Source: Ralstonia pickettii (GTDB lineage Bacteria; Pseudomonadota; Gammaproteobacteria; Burkholderiales; Burkholderiaceae). From it: a stretch of DNA of 64,000 nucleotides. The notes under the pieces are model-generated. The model worked only from the letters and a program-made list of their open reading frames with translations. It was not told where the DNA came from and searched no databases. The stretch spans positions 496,001 to 560,000 of the forward strand of contig NZ_CP066772.2 of NCBI RefSeq assembly GCF_016466415.2, given 5' to 3'. The position numbers and the translations under genes were made by a program. This document shows positions 26,383-36,312 of the stretch, piece by piece (the stretch's first letter is position 1; each line of letters opens with the position of its first letter).

Positions 26383-28911
26383 CTAACCCGCCACTCTGCT
26401 GACCGTGCCGGTGTTGCCATCCACGCGGATCGTCTCGCCGTCTTTCAACTGGGCCCGGATGCCGGGCACGTTCACCACCGCCGGAATCCCGAACTCGCGC
26501 GCCACGATGGCACCATGCGACAGGTAGCCGCCGGTCTCCATGACCACGGCGCCGGCCTTCAAGAAGAGCGGCGTCCACGCGGGGTCGGTACTGGGCGCGA
26601 CCAGGATGTCGCCGGCTTGCAGCGCTGTACCGGCGGCAGCGTGGTCGACCAGCCGTGCCAGCCCCTGTGCCGAGCCTGCGCCGACGGCTGTGCCGCTCCA
26701 GGCGTCTGCGGCCAGGGCGATCGGCACAGTGGCCGCGACCGGCACCTCCCCATGTTCGGTGATGATGTCCGGCTCCTGCGCAGCAGCCCAATCGTTCAAT
26801 TGCCGGCGGCGTTCACGCGCACGCTGGGCCGCAAAGCGCCGCGGCAGTGCGCCGGTGCCTGCGGCCACGCATTCGTCCAGTGTCAGGTTGAAGATGTCTT
26901 CCTGCGCATCGAGTCCATCCTTGCCGACCAACCTGTCCGCCAGCTTCAGCAGGCCGATGCGCAGCGCTTCCAGATATGCCACGAGCGCGCTGCGCGCGGC
27001 CTCCCGCTGATTGCTGTCACGCACGGCACCCTTGAGCATGCCCCGCACGATCGGCCGCACCCAGCACGGCAGACGTTCCCACGCTCGCTCAGACGCCGTC
27101 TGCTGCCTTTGCCGCCCCGCCCCGGCATCGGTGCCGATCAGTCCGACCACGAGGTCTAGCAAGTAGTCCGGTTGCTCGCGCCAGCGCGGGTGGCGGAAGT
27201 AGCTCTCTTCAATGGCGCGGTGGCCGTAGCGCTCCACGAACGTACTGAAGTGCAGGCGGAACGGGCTGTGCGCCGGCAGTTGCTGCGTCCACTGCGTGCC
27301 GATGCGTCTGTCGCCGCGAAGCCAGGCGAGCGCTTCGGTATCGGCGGCGGCCGTGTGCGCCAGCGCCATGAGGTCATGGCTCTGCTGCGCGGTGACGCTG
27401 GGTTCTGCGCCGGCCATGAGCGCGGCGGCCAGCGCGTGGCCCTCGCCGGGGCACTGTTTTTCGATCACGTCGACCAGCCCCGAAACGGCGCCGCCCGCCG
27501 AGCCCTGCAGGAAGAACAGGCTGTCTGCGCGGCGCACAATGTTGAAGCGCTCGCGCAGGCAGGTGGCCAGCTCGGCGGTCGCTTCCGGCCACGCGTCTTC
27601 ACGCCATTGCGCGGCTTGCTTGCGGGCCCGGTTCAGATCACTTTGCGCATGGCGGCGCGCAGCGCCTGCTCTCAATAGATATCGCACGAGCCGTGCGCCT
27701 CGCGCCAGCCGCTGCGGCCACGTGGTGCGGGGCAGCGCAATCTCGGGCTGCGTGCCGCCCAGCATGCGGTTGATGGCGTCAGGCGCAATGCCGAACGCGT
27801 CAAACGCCTCCCACGGCATCAACGAAACATCGAGATACACGTGGCCGCCGAAGAGCCTGGCGCGCTCCAGGCCCGGCAGTAGCGAGTAGCCCGCAAGCGA
27901 GTACGCCAGCGTCAGCATCCGGTTGGCCGCGTGGCCATAGAGCGCCCAGTCGATGGGCGACAGCGGCGAAGGGAACACCTCGCGCGTGTTGCCGCGCGTC
28001 CAGAACGTCGGTTGCGTTTGCAGGGCGGGGTAGGTGGAGCGGGCGGCCGTGGTGATCGGGCGCGCCTGCACGATCCAGAAGCGCTGCCCGTCCCAGACCC
28101 ATTCCATGTCATAGCGAGGCAGTGCAAAGTCGAGCGCGCGGGCCGTGTCGCGTGCAACCGTGGCCAGGGCGATGAGCTGCGCGTCGTCCAGCACGGCGCA
28201 GCGGGCGTCTTCTGTCGCGGTGTCGGCGAGTTCCGTGCCGCCTTCGGCCAGCGCGCGCGTCACGCGGCGCTTGGTGCCGATCTGGCGTTCGACCACGCGC
28301 AGCGTGTCGTCCTGCGGCGCGACTTCCAGCCGGTCGACGTCGCCATCGGCCTGGCCGCTCACCAGCGCTTCGCCCAGGCCCCAGTGCGCGTTGATGACGA
28401 TGTGGTCATCGCGGCCGGTCAGGGGGTCGCCCGTGAACGCGATGCCTGCGGCCACCGCCGGCAGCATCGGCATGATGACCACGGCCATCGCCAGGTCGGT
28501 GGTGTCGATGCCAAAGCGCTCGCGATATGCCAGCGCTTGCGGTGCGTGCGCGGAGTCCCACACGGCGCGCACCGCGTCCCCCAGCGCCTGCGCACCGACG
28601 ACGTTCAGGCGTGTCTCATGAATGCCCGCGAACGAGCGTTGCGCGGAATCCTCCTGCGGCGCGGACGAACGCACTGCCAGCGGCGTGTTCTGCCAGCCGC
28701 GCGCCGTCAGCGCTTCGGTGATGGCAGCCAGCACGGCGTCGGGCACGCCATCTCCGCGACTACGCTCGCGGCTGGCATCTGCGGCCAGCACGAAACCATC
28801 GGGCACCGGCACGCCGAGCATCGCCATGCGTCCAAGCTGCCAGCCCTTGCCGCCCGCCACTGCGGCGCCGGCCGCCGCGGCAGCCGGCCAATCGAGCACG
28901 CGCGGGTTCAT
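26383..28911 (-). CDS. PEP-synthase-like / rifampicin-phosphotransferase-like protein
   Basis: The 842-residue protein has an N-terminal ATP-grasp PEP/pyruvate-binding domain (GGKGWQLGRMAMLGVPVPDG, LAVRSSAPQEDSAQRSFAGI, AHWGLGEALVSGQADGD). A long central domain follows (about 320-730). The C-terminal swivelling phosphohistidine domain has TGGYLSHGAIVAREFGIPAV, with the catalytic His at about residue 800. This order and length fit rifampicin phosphotransferase-like proteins; a true PEP synthase ends in a barrel domain that is missing here. The physiological substrate is unknown. The ATG at 28911 overlaps the tetR stop (TGATG), so it is translated with that regulator. Confidence 0.8.
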   Translation of the reverse strand: MNPRVLDWPAAAAAGAAVAGGKGWQLGRMAMLGVPVPDGFVLAADASRERSRGDGVPDAVLAAITEALTARGWQNTPLAVRSSAPQEDSAQRSFAGIHETRLNVVGAQALGDAVRAVWDSAHAPQALAYRERFGIDTTDLAMAVVIMPMLPAVAAGIAFTGDPLTGRDDHIVINAHWGLGEALVSGQADGDVDRLEVAPQDDTLRVVERQIGTKRRVTRALAEGGTELADTATEDARCAVLDDAQLIALATVARDTARALDFALPRYDMEWVWDGQRFWIVQARPITTAARSTYPALQTQPTFWTRGNTREVFPSPLSPIDWALYGHAANRMLTLAYSLAGYSLLPGLERARLFGGHVYLDVSLMPWEAFDAFGIAPDAINRMLGGTQPEIALPRTTWPQRLARGARLVRYLLRAGAARRHAQSDLNRARKQAAQWREDAWPEATAELATCLRERFNIVRRADSLFFLQGSAGGAVSGLVDVIEKQCPGEGHALAAALMAGAEPSVTAQQSHDLMALAHTAAADTEALAWLRGDRRIGTQWTQQLPAHSPFRLHFSTFVERYGHRAIEESYFRHPRWREQPDYLLDLVVGLIGTDAGAGRQRQQTASERAWERLPCWVRPIVRGMLKGAVRDSNQREAARSALVAYLEALRIGLLKLADRLVGKDGLDAQEDIFNLTLDECVAAGTGALPRRFAAQRARERRRQLNDWAAAQEPDIITEHGEVPVAATVPIALAADAWSGTAVGAGSAQGLARLVDHAAAGTALQAGDILVAPSTDPAWTPLFLKAGAVVMETGGYLSHGAIVAREFGIPAVVNVPGIRAQLKDGETIRVDGNTGTVSRVAG

Positions 28912-29540
28912 CACGCCTCCTTGCGGGCCATGCCGTGCAGGAACAGGTCGATGACCGCGGAGAAGCCCGCGTGCAGGTCGGTGTCCGGACGCGCAAGCCA
29001 GCGCATCAGCGCGCCGAGGTACAAATACTCGAAGAGCCCAGCGAGGTGCTCCGCATCGAGCCGCGTGTCGAGTTCGCCCGAGCGCTGCGCGGTGTCGATG
29101 AGCATCATGAACACCGATTCAAGCCCGCTGCGCTTGTCTGCGTCACGGTTGCGGGCGGCCAGGTCGGCGCTGGCAAAGCGGTAGCGGAAATACGCGGCCA
29201 GATAGGGCCGGCGCACGTTGCACCAGTCGGCCGAGGCGGACAGCAGCACCGCCAAGCGCGAGGCGAAATCCGGCTGCGCCTCGATCTGCGCACGCAATTG
29301 CGCGCCGCCTGCCGCCAGCTCGGCGTGGAACTGGTGCGCCAGCAGGGCTTCCTTGACTGGAAAGTGGTTGTACAGCGTGCCCTTGGACACATCGGCCTGC
29401 GCGGCAATCTGCTCCATCGTCACGGCGTCGTAACCGTGCTGCTCGAACAGGGAAAAGGCCGTGGCCGCCAGGTGGTCCAGCGTCTGGATGCGCTTGCGTT
29501 CGCGGCGGCCGGCTTCGATGGGGGACGGACTGGACGACAT
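28911..29540 (-). CDS. TetR-family transcriptional regulator
   Basis: The 209-residue repressor has an N-terminal helix-turn-helix (ATAFSLFEQHGYDAVTMEQI, then AAQADVSKGTLYNHFPVKEA), standard for TetR, and a variable ligand-binding domain. It is the first gene of a two-gene unit with the PEP-synthase-like enzyme and faces the proline iminopeptidase gene across 119 bp, where its operator probably lies. A compound sensed here may be the substrate of the downstream enzyme; that is inference. Confidence 0.93.
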   Translation of the reverse strand: MSSSPSPIEAGRRERKRIQTLDHLAATAFSLFEQHGYDAVTMEQIAAQADVSKGTLYNHFPVKEALLAHQFHAELAAGGAQLRAQIEAQPDFASRLAVLLSASADWCNVRRPYLAAYFRYRFASADLAARNRDADKRSGLESVFMMLIDTAQRSGELDTRLDAEHLAGLFEYLYLGALMRWLARPDTDLHAGFSAVIDLFLHGMARKEA

Positions 29541-29560
29541 GGTGGGCTCGCTATTATTAA

Positions 29561-30613
<1,053 letters not shown>

Positions 30614-30616
30614 CCC

Positions 30617-31522
30617 ATGACGGATTCCGCCGACCTGCGCTTCCTGCTCACCATCCAGGACAACGGCAGCCTGGTGGCGACGGCGCGCGCGTTGGACTTG
30701 ACGCCATCGGCCGTGTCGCAGCGCCTGCAGCAGCTGGAGAAGAAGCTGGGCACACGGCTGGTCGATCGCACGGCGCGCAGCCTGCGCTTTACGCAAGAGG
30801 GCGCGCTGCTGTGCGAGCGCGGGGCAGAGCTGATCCGCCAGCTCGATGCACTGGCGGAGGATTTGCACACGCGCCGGGGCGGCCTGGTGGGCACACTCAA
30901 GGTGAATGCGCCGCTGGGGTTTGGGCGACGTTACGTGGCGCCCGTCATTGCGGATTTCCAGCAGCAGCATCCCGATGTCGACATCGAACTGGCGCTGTCC
31001 GATGCGCCGCTTGTCGAGGCGGCGGACCGCTTTGATGTGGTGGTGCATATCGGCGCATTGCAGGTATCGAACCTGGTCGGCCATGCGATTGCGCCGAATG
31101 CGCGCTTTGTCTGCGCGTCGCCTGCGTTCGTGAAGCGCTTCGGTTTGCCGGAAACGCCCGATGACCTTGCCGCGCTGCCTTGCATCGTTCTGCGCGAGAA
31201 CAAGGAAGATGTGTCGCTCTGGCACTTCAGCAAGGGCCGAACGAGCCGCAGCGTGCGCGTGCCCAGGCCGCTCATCTGCAACGACGGCGATGTCATCCGC
31301 CAGTGGGCGTGCGAGGGGCGCGGCGTGATCCTGCGCTCGGAATGGGATGTCGCCGACGACCTGCGCGCAGGCCGACTCGTGCGATTGCTGCCCGGCTGGA
31401 AGGCGCCGGACGCCAACGTGATCGCCCTCACGCACAACCGCGCGGGGTTGCCGCAACGCACGCGTCACTTCATGCAGGCGCTGCAAAGCCCTTTCAAGCC
31501 GCAGCCGCCCTGGCGCGCCTGA
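30617..31522 (+). CDS. LysR-family transcriptional regulator
   Basis: The 301-residue regulator has a helix-turn-helix at about 1-60 (NGSLVATARALDLTPSAVSQ with RLQQLEKKLGTRL following) and a LysR effector domain. It begins almost at the pip stop but is followed by an 11-bp gap and then a 15-bp perfect palindrome upstream of the HAD/aldolase pair. It is therefore the likely regulator of that pair. Confidence 0.92.
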   Translation: MTDSADLRFLLTIQDNGSLVATARALDLTPSAVSQRLQQLEKKLGTRLVDRTARSLRFTQEGALLCERGAELIRQLDALAEDLHTRRGGLVGTLKVNAPLGFGRRYVAPVIADFQQQHPDVDIELALSDAPLVEAADRFDVVVHIGALQVSNLVGHAIAPNARFVCASPAFVKRFGLPETPDDLAALPCIVLRENKEDVSLWHFSKGRTSRSVRVPRPLICNDGDVIRQWACEGRGVILRSEWDVADDLRAGRLVRLLPGWKAPDANVIALTHNRAGLPQRTRHFMQALQSPFKPQPPWRA

Positions 31523-31533
31523 TGTAGCGATAC

Positions 31534-31548
31534 TGAATCTTAGATTCA
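31534..31548. promoter_or_regulatory. 15-bp perfect palindrome, candidate LysR operator
   Basis: TGAATCTTAGATTCA is a perfect palindrome around a central T and contains the T-N11-A LysR core. It lies 12 bp after the LysR stop and 78 bp before the HAD gene. Confidence 0.6.
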
Positions 31549-31625
31549 AGCCAGCTTTACCAAAAGCCGGTGCGGGGTACCTACCATCGGCTGCATCGAT
31601 CCCTACCGAATTGCAGGTGACCAGC

Positions 31626-32294
31626 GTGAACGTTTCCACCGCCTCCACCGTTTCTCCCGACAACGGCTATCCCAAGGCCATCCTGTTCGATCTGCTGACC
31701 GCGTTGCTCGATTCGTGGTCGCTCTGGAACCGCGCTGCAGGCTCCGAACAGGCAGGCCGCACGTGGCGCGCCGAGTATCTGCGGCTCACGTACGGCTGTG
31801 GCACGTACGTTCCTTATGAAGCGATGGTGCGGCAGGCCGCGCAGAACGTCGGCTTGCCGGCCTCCGCGCCCGCAGCGCTGGAAGCGAACTGGTTGCAGCT
31901 CGCACCGTGGAGTGGCGCTGCGCAAGCGCTGGCCCAGCTCCAGCCGCACTGCAAGCTGGCCGTGGTCACCAACTGCTCGGAACGGCTGGGCCGGCAAGCC
32001 GCCGCGCTGTTGCCGATCACGTGGGATGTTGTCATCACGGCCGAGCAGGCCGGTGTGTACAAGCCTGACCCGAAGCCGTATCGCATGGCCCTCGAGCAGC
32101 TTGGCGTAGACGCGGCCGACGCGGCGTTTGTGGCGGGCTCCAGCTACGACATGTTCGGCACGGCGACCGTCGGCCTGCGCACGTATTGGCACAACCGGAT
32201 CGGCCTGACGCCCGTGGAGGGCGCCCAGTTGCCGGAGATCACCTCGCCCACACTGGACGACCTGCTGCCTTGGGCCCGCCGTTTTGCAGCATGA
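31626..32294 (+). CDS. HAD-superfamily hydrolase, haloacid-dehalogenase type II-like
   Basis: The 222-residue product carries motif I FDLLTALLDSW (nucleophile Asp), motif II VVTNCS, the motif III lysine in GVYKPDPKPYRMAL and motif IV GSSYDMFG. These place it in the haloacid dehalogenase-like subgroup rather than the DxDGT phosphatases. GTG 31626 is chosen because AGGTGA lies 5 bp upstream. The aldolase gene follows after 10 bp, suggesting that the two act on related D-amino-acid or hydroxy-acid compounds. Substrate unknown. Confidence 0.82.
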   Translation: MNVSTASTVSPDNGYPKAILFDLLTALLDSWSLWNRAAGSEQAGRTWRAEYLRLTYGCGTYVPYEAMVRQAAQNVGLPASAPAALEANWLQLAPWSGAAQALAQLQPHCKLAVVTNCSERLGRQAAALLPITWDVVITAEQAGVYKPDPKPYRMALEQLGVDAADAAFVAGSSYDMFGTATVGLRTYWHNRIGLTPVEGAQLPEITSPTLDDLLPWARRFAA

Positions 32295-32304
32295 GGATGC
32301 AACC

Positions 32305-33453
32305 ATGACCACCGACACCCACGTGATTGACACCATCGACACGCCCGCAGCGTTGATTGACCTGCCGCGCATGCAGCACAACATCGCCCGCATGCAGCAC
32401 CGCATGAACGCGCTGGGCGTGAAATTCCGCCCGCATGTGAAGACCACCAAGTGCCTCGACGTCGTGCGCGCGCAGGTGGCGGCGGGCGCGCAGGGCATCA
32501 CCGTATCGACGTTGAAGGAGGCCGAGGCCTTCTTTGCCGCCGGTATCAAGGACATCCTGTACGCCGTGGGCATTGTCGCCACCAAGCTGCCGCGCGCGAT
32601 GGCGCTGCGCAAGCGAGGCTGCGATCTCAAGCTCGTGGTCGACAACGCCGAGGCCGCGCATGCGGTCGTCGACTACGCCCGCGCACACGGCGAGCGCTGC
32701 GAAGTGTGGATCGAAGTCGACACCGATGGGCACCGCTCCGGCATCACGCCCGAGCAGGACGCGCTCCTGGAAGTCGGCCGCATCCTGAAAAACGGGGGCA
32801 TCGACGTGAGCGGCGTGATGACGCACGCCGGCTCCAGCTACGATCTGAACGACCGCGCCGCGCTGGCCGCACTGGCCGAGCAGGAGCGCGCCGGTTGCGT
32901 GCGCGCGGCGCAGCGCTTGCGCGAAGCCGGAGTGCCCTGCGCAGCGGTAAGCGTGGGTTCCACCCCAACGGCGTTGGCCACCGAGCACCTCGAAGGTGTG
33001 ACGGAGGTGCGCGCCGGCGTCTATGTGTTCTTCGATCTGGTCATGCACAACGTGGGCGTGTGCGCGATGGACGAGATCGCACTGAGCGTGCTGACCACCG
33101 TGATCGGCCATCAGCCCGACAAAGGCTGGGTGATTGTCGATGCGGGATGGATGGCGATGAGCCGAGACCGCGGTACCGCCAAGCAGTCGCATGACTTTGG
33201 CTATGGGCAGCCGTGCACGCTCGACGGTACGCCGCTCGAAGGGCTCACGCTGATCGGCGCGAACCAGGAGCACGGCATTCTGGCGGCCAGCGACGGCTCG
33301 GCGCGTGCAGACCTCTTGGCACGCTTTCCTGTCGGCGCGAAGTTGCGTGTGCTGCCGAACCATGCGTGCGCCACGGGGGCGCAGTTCCCGGAGTACCAGG
33401 CGGTGTCGTCGCGGGGTGTGGTGCAGACGTGGGCGCGGTTCCACGGCTGGTGA
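32305..33453 (+). CDS. D-threonine aldolase / D-serine dehydratase-like PLP enzyme (DSD1 family)
   Basis: The 382-residue fold-type III PLP enzyme starts with TPAALIDLPRMQHNIARMQ, and the PLP lysine is in KFRPHVKTTKC. HAGSSYD and VSVGSTPT bind the cofactor phosphate. The metal-binding His and Cys are in LPNHACATG near the C-terminus. The family splits D-threonine or 3-hydroxy-D-aspartate, or dehydrates D-serine, with a divalent metal. ATG 32305 is chosen over an upstream TTG that overlaps the preceding gene. It pairs with the HAD hydrolase under a LysR regulator. Confidence 0.88.
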   Translation: MTTDTHVIDTIDTPAALIDLPRMQHNIARMQHRMNALGVKFRPHVKTTKCLDVVRAQVAAGAQGITVSTLKEAEAFFAAGIKDILYAVGIVATKLPRAMALRKRGCDLKLVVDNAEAAHAVVDYARAHGERCEVWIEVDTDGHRSGITPEQDALLEVGRILKNGGIDVSGVMTHAGSSYDLNDRAALAALAEQERAGCVRAAQRLREAGVPCAAVSVGSTPTALATEHLEGVTEVRAGVYVFFDLVMHNVGVCAMDEIALSVLTTVIGHQPDKGWVIVDAGWMAMSRDRGTAKQSHDFGYGQPCTLDGTPLEGLTLIGANQEHGILAASDGSARADLLARFPVGAKLRVLPNHACATGAQFPEYQAVSSRGVVQTWARFHGW

Positions 33454-33745
33454 GTGGTCCGCACGGTGTGTCAATAACGCAAGCAGCGCCCATTACGGCG
33501 TCAGGTTGGCACGGCCAGGAAGGCTTGATGTATTCGGCGTTTGGTGACGACACCCCACGCAATCGTGGACGCGGGGGTCGTTGTCTCGCTGTCGGTGGCG
33601 GCGTTCTGAGCGGCGCTGCTGAATCGGAGCGGGGCCTGATCGCGCAAACCTGTCGATACATTGGCGGGAGCGGTGCCATGGCTTTGCTGGCGATTCGCTG
33701 ATGCGGCGCGCAACCGCTTCGTCCCGCTGAATCCGTCCGCACAAC

Positions 33746-33781
33746 AAAAAACCCGCGAGGCTCATCGCCACGCGGGTTTTT
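33746..33781 (-). terminator. Terminator of tRNA-Leu
   Basis: An 11-bp stem AAAAACCCGCG/CGCGGGTTTTT closes a 13-nt loop, with T residues on the minus strand after the tRNA. The preceding 292 bp (33454-33745) show no gene. Confidence 0.88.
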
Positions 33782-33810
33782 GTCGCCCCTGAACTGCTTG
33801 GGACTGTGTC

Positions 33811-33895
<85 letters not shown>

Positions 33896-34065
33896 TAGGT
33901 GAGCGGCGCATTTTACCGACCGCCGAAAAATTTGCAAGCCCCTCTTTTCTGGTTGGCAGTTGCGCCCGCGTTACAGCCGTTACGCGTGTGGCGGTCTGCA
34001 GGACGGCGACCTCGCTGCTACGCTGCCGCGCAGTTCTCTGCATTCCCCCAACATGAGGTTGATCG

Positions 34066-34893
34066 ATGATGAAACGCCGCCACGCCGCCATCGGCGCCCT
34101 GCTTGCCGCGCTTGCCACCTTTGCCCACGCCGAGCACCCGATCTGCACGATCGTGGCCGATGCCGCCACGGGCAAGGCCGTCTTGCACGAAGGCAAGTGC
34201 GACGAGCGCGTGACCCCCGCTTCCACCTTCAAGCTCGCGCTGGCCGTCATGGGCTTCGACCACGGCTTCCTCAAAGACGAGCACACCCCGGTTGAGCACT
34301 TCAAGCGCGGAGACCCCGACTGGGGCGGCGACGCCTGGCACCAGCCCATCGACCCGGCGCTGTGGCTCAAGTATTCGGTGGTCTGGTATTCGCAGCGCGT
34401 TACGCATGCGATGGGCGCGCAGACCTTCCAGGCCTACGTGCGCAAGCTTGGCTACGGCAACATGGATGTGAGCGGCGATCCGGGCAAGAACAACGGCATG
34501 GACCGCTCGTGGATCACCTCGTCGCTGAAGATTTCGCCGGAAGAGCAAGTCGGCTTGATGCGCAGGATCGTCAACCGGCAGTTGTCGGTGTCTGCGCGCA
34601 CCTACGAGATGGTCGACCGTACCGTGCAGACCTGGCAGGTGCCAGGCGGCTGGGCGGTGCAGGGCAAGACGGGCACTGCCGGCCCTGCGCCGGGCAACAC
34701 GTCGCCCGATGGCACGTGGGACCAGGCGCACGCTTACGGCTGGTTTGTCGGCTGGGCCAGGAAGGGCGACAAGACGTACGTGTTTGCCAACCTGATCCAG
34801 GACGACAAGGTTGAGCCGACGTCGGGCGGCATCCGCTCGCGCGATGCGCTGCTTGCCCGCCTGCCCGAAGTGCTTGCCTTTGCCGGGCAATGA
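34066..34893 (+). CDS. blaOXA: Class D beta-lactamase, OXA-22-like
   Basis: This 275-residue periplasmic serine beta-lactamase has a signal peptide (to about residue 22, ending TFAHA). The active-site tetrad is PASTFKL (Ser53, Lys56), the second motif is Ser-Val-Val in YSVVWYS, and the third is KTGTA. From memory it is close to OXA-22, the inducible chromosomal oxacillinase described in Ralstonia pickettii. I cannot compute the identity. It stands alone, with no adjacent regulator. Two ATG codons in tandem (34066, 34069) are equally possible starts. Confidence 0.93.
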   Translation: MMKRRHAAIGALLAALATFAHAEHPICTIVADAATGKAVLHEGKCDERVTPASTFKLALAVMGFDHGFLKDEHTPVEHFKRGDPDWGGDAWHQPIDPALWLKYSVVWYSQRVTHAMGAQTFQAYVRKLGYGNMDVSGDPGKNNGMDRSWITSSLKISPEEQVGLMRRIVNRQLSVSARTYEMVDRTVQTWQVPGGWAVQGKTGTAGPAPGNTSPDGTWDQAHAYGWFVGWARKGDKTYVFANLIQDDKVEPTSGGIRSRDALLARLPEVLAFAGQ

Positions 34894-34902
34894 GCGACGG
34901 CC

Positions 34903-35180
34903 CTAGGCATGACGGTGTTCGGCCTCGCTGCGCACCGTTGCCTCATCCACGCCCAGGCGCTGATGCAACTCCTGCCAGCCCTTGGGCATGACCAGCACCG
35001 CGCGTGAATCGCGTGCGCGCAGCATCCATCCCGCATCGCACAGGCGACGCAGGAACTGCACCCCGGGCGGCCCTGCGAGGTGATGCGTGCGCTCGGTCCA
35101 GTCCAGGCATTGCCGCGCCAGCCCGCGCCGCATGGGGCGAATGGCGCGCACATCGAGCCCCACGTTGCCAAACCAGAGGA
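34903..35180 (-). pseudogene. C-terminal remnant of an ArsR-family regulator
   Basis: The reverse strand encodes about 90 residues that match the conserved C-terminal part of a class of ArsR-type regulators: FGNVGLDVRAIRP, RQCLDWTERTHHLAG, then a DAGWMLRARDSRAVLVMPKG stretch and a short acidic tail. The N-terminal winged-helix half is absent. Upstream the frame continues into unrelated A+T-rich sequence with a terminator hairpin, so the gene is cut at about 35180-35230. Without the DNA-binding half it cannot be a normal regulator. Identification rests on the CLDWTER-type motif. Confidence 0.55.
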
Positions 35181-35231
35181 TGCGGCGGGCGCGACTTCGT
35201 ACTGCTTGTCTGGCATCGGCGATGCACAGCC

Positions 35232-35261
35232 AAAAAAATACCCGGCGAGGGGATTGCCGGG
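35232..35261 (-). terminator. Orphan terminator on the minus strand
   Basis: CCCGGC/GCCGGG (35241-35246 with 35256-35261) closes a 9-nt loop and is followed on the minus strand by TATTTTTTT. No annotated gene lies upstream of it on that strand for about 870 bp. Confidence 0.7.
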
Positions 35262-36132
35262 CTAAGTGGGATGAAAATTCGTACGACAGAGCCACCTTAC
35301 AAGTATTTCTTTTGTCAGATTGAAAACAAACTCAAAACAACACGCGATTTTGAATGTTTGCTCTAAAGAAACGGGTGCTTGAATCTGAGTCTTGTGCGGG
35401 TTTTTCCTCATGGCTGCGCCATTTGCGGCTGGGTGGCAAACGATTTCCCCTTGAAAAAATAATTTCAATGTCGATGGCGTAGCGGCTAAAAAATGAGCTG
35501 AAAACCAAAAAGAAAGGGGAATGTTCTTTTAAATGAATTGGGAGGATTGCGGCAATCAATTCTTTTTTAATTGCCGATCCGGCGGATAGGTGGGTTGCCA
35601 AGCGTCCGCCAGCACGCATATCCCTGCACGAGCAGGCAATTGGATGCGCGGGGATGGCGGCCTGCGCGGCGATGGCACGCCGGCATGCGCCGCAAGCGGT
35701 GAGCCCACGGCAGCGCTGCACCGTGCAAAAACCCTGTGCACACCAGGGCCTATGCTGCGTCACAACAAGCAACGGCGAGCCACTGCGGCTCCCCGTTGTG
35801 CTTGGTGCCATGCGGCACCGTAGTGGGCTGCGAGTCTTGCTCACGCATTCGGCGGCTGTCTGTCATGACAGGAATTCGTGAAAACCCTAGGAAACCCGCG
35901 CCCACCTTAGCGATTGGTTATTTCACGCGAAAAGTCTACGCTTACTACGTAGTACTACGTGTGGCTGCTGCGTACAGGTGCGGATGGTCTTCCAGAAGGC
36001 GCGCGATCACAGTGCGCCGGATAACAACATAGGCGGAAAGCAATCCGTCAGACATCCGTCTGGTCACGCATCGGGCGTGGCACCGCACCTGTTCAAAACA
36101 ACATCCGAAGTCCCCGAACCAGGAGACAACCC
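35262..36132. other. A+T-rich intergenic gap upstream of the mctP operon
   Basis: No convincing protein gene was found here. Positions 35280-35580 are clearly more A+T-rich than the rest of the window. Several hairpins are visible, among them GGTGCC-ATGC-GGCACC at about 35807-35822 and an A/T-loop hairpin near 35552-35576. The right part holds the mctP promoter region with the palindrome at 35943. Together with the orphan terminator and the broken ArsR gene it looks like a deletion or insertion scar, or a site of small-RNA transcription. Confidence 0.5.
35943..35954. promoter_or_regulatory. Palindrome upstream of the DUF3311/mctP genes
   Basis: TACTACGTAGTA is a perfect 12-bp palindrome and the half TACTACGT recurs immediately after it, so the region reads as overlapping dyads. 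It lies about 180 bp before the small membrane protein gene and may be an activator site for acetate- or pyruvate-responsive control. Confidence 0.45.
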
Positions 36133-36312
36133 ATGAAGTTCTTGCTCGCACTGCCTTTCATCGGCCTGCTGTGGGTGCCGTTCTACAACCAGGAAACGCC
36201 CACGCTCTTCGGCTTTCCGTTCTTCTACTGGTACCAGTTCCTGTGGGTTCCGATCACCTCGCTGCTGATCTGGATCGTCTTCAAGAACGGTCAGAGCAAA
36301 GGAGAAGAATGA
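36133..36312 (+). CDS. DUF3311 small membrane protein
   Basis: The 59-residue product begins MKFLLALPFIGLLWVPFYNQ, has two membrane segments (about 3-18 and 33-52) and ends in a charged tail. ATG 36133 follows a strong AGGAGAC site. Its stop overlaps the start of the symporter gene (ATGATG with TGA), the usual tight pairing of DUF3311 proteins with sodium:solute symporters, of which they are thought to be accessory subunits. Confidence 0.9.
   Translation: MKFLLALPFIGLLWVPFYNQETPTLFGFPFFYWYQFLWVPITSLLIWIVFKNGQSKGEE

Noticed and set aside
33245-33742. A 165-codon minus-strand frame next to the tRNA
   Set aside because: It is antisense to the end of the aldolase gene, of low-complexity composition, and unsupported by a ribosome-binding site.
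34066-34893. Beta-lactamase as an acquired resistance gene
   Set aside because: No integron, insertion sequence or composition change flanks it, and the type is native to the genus.
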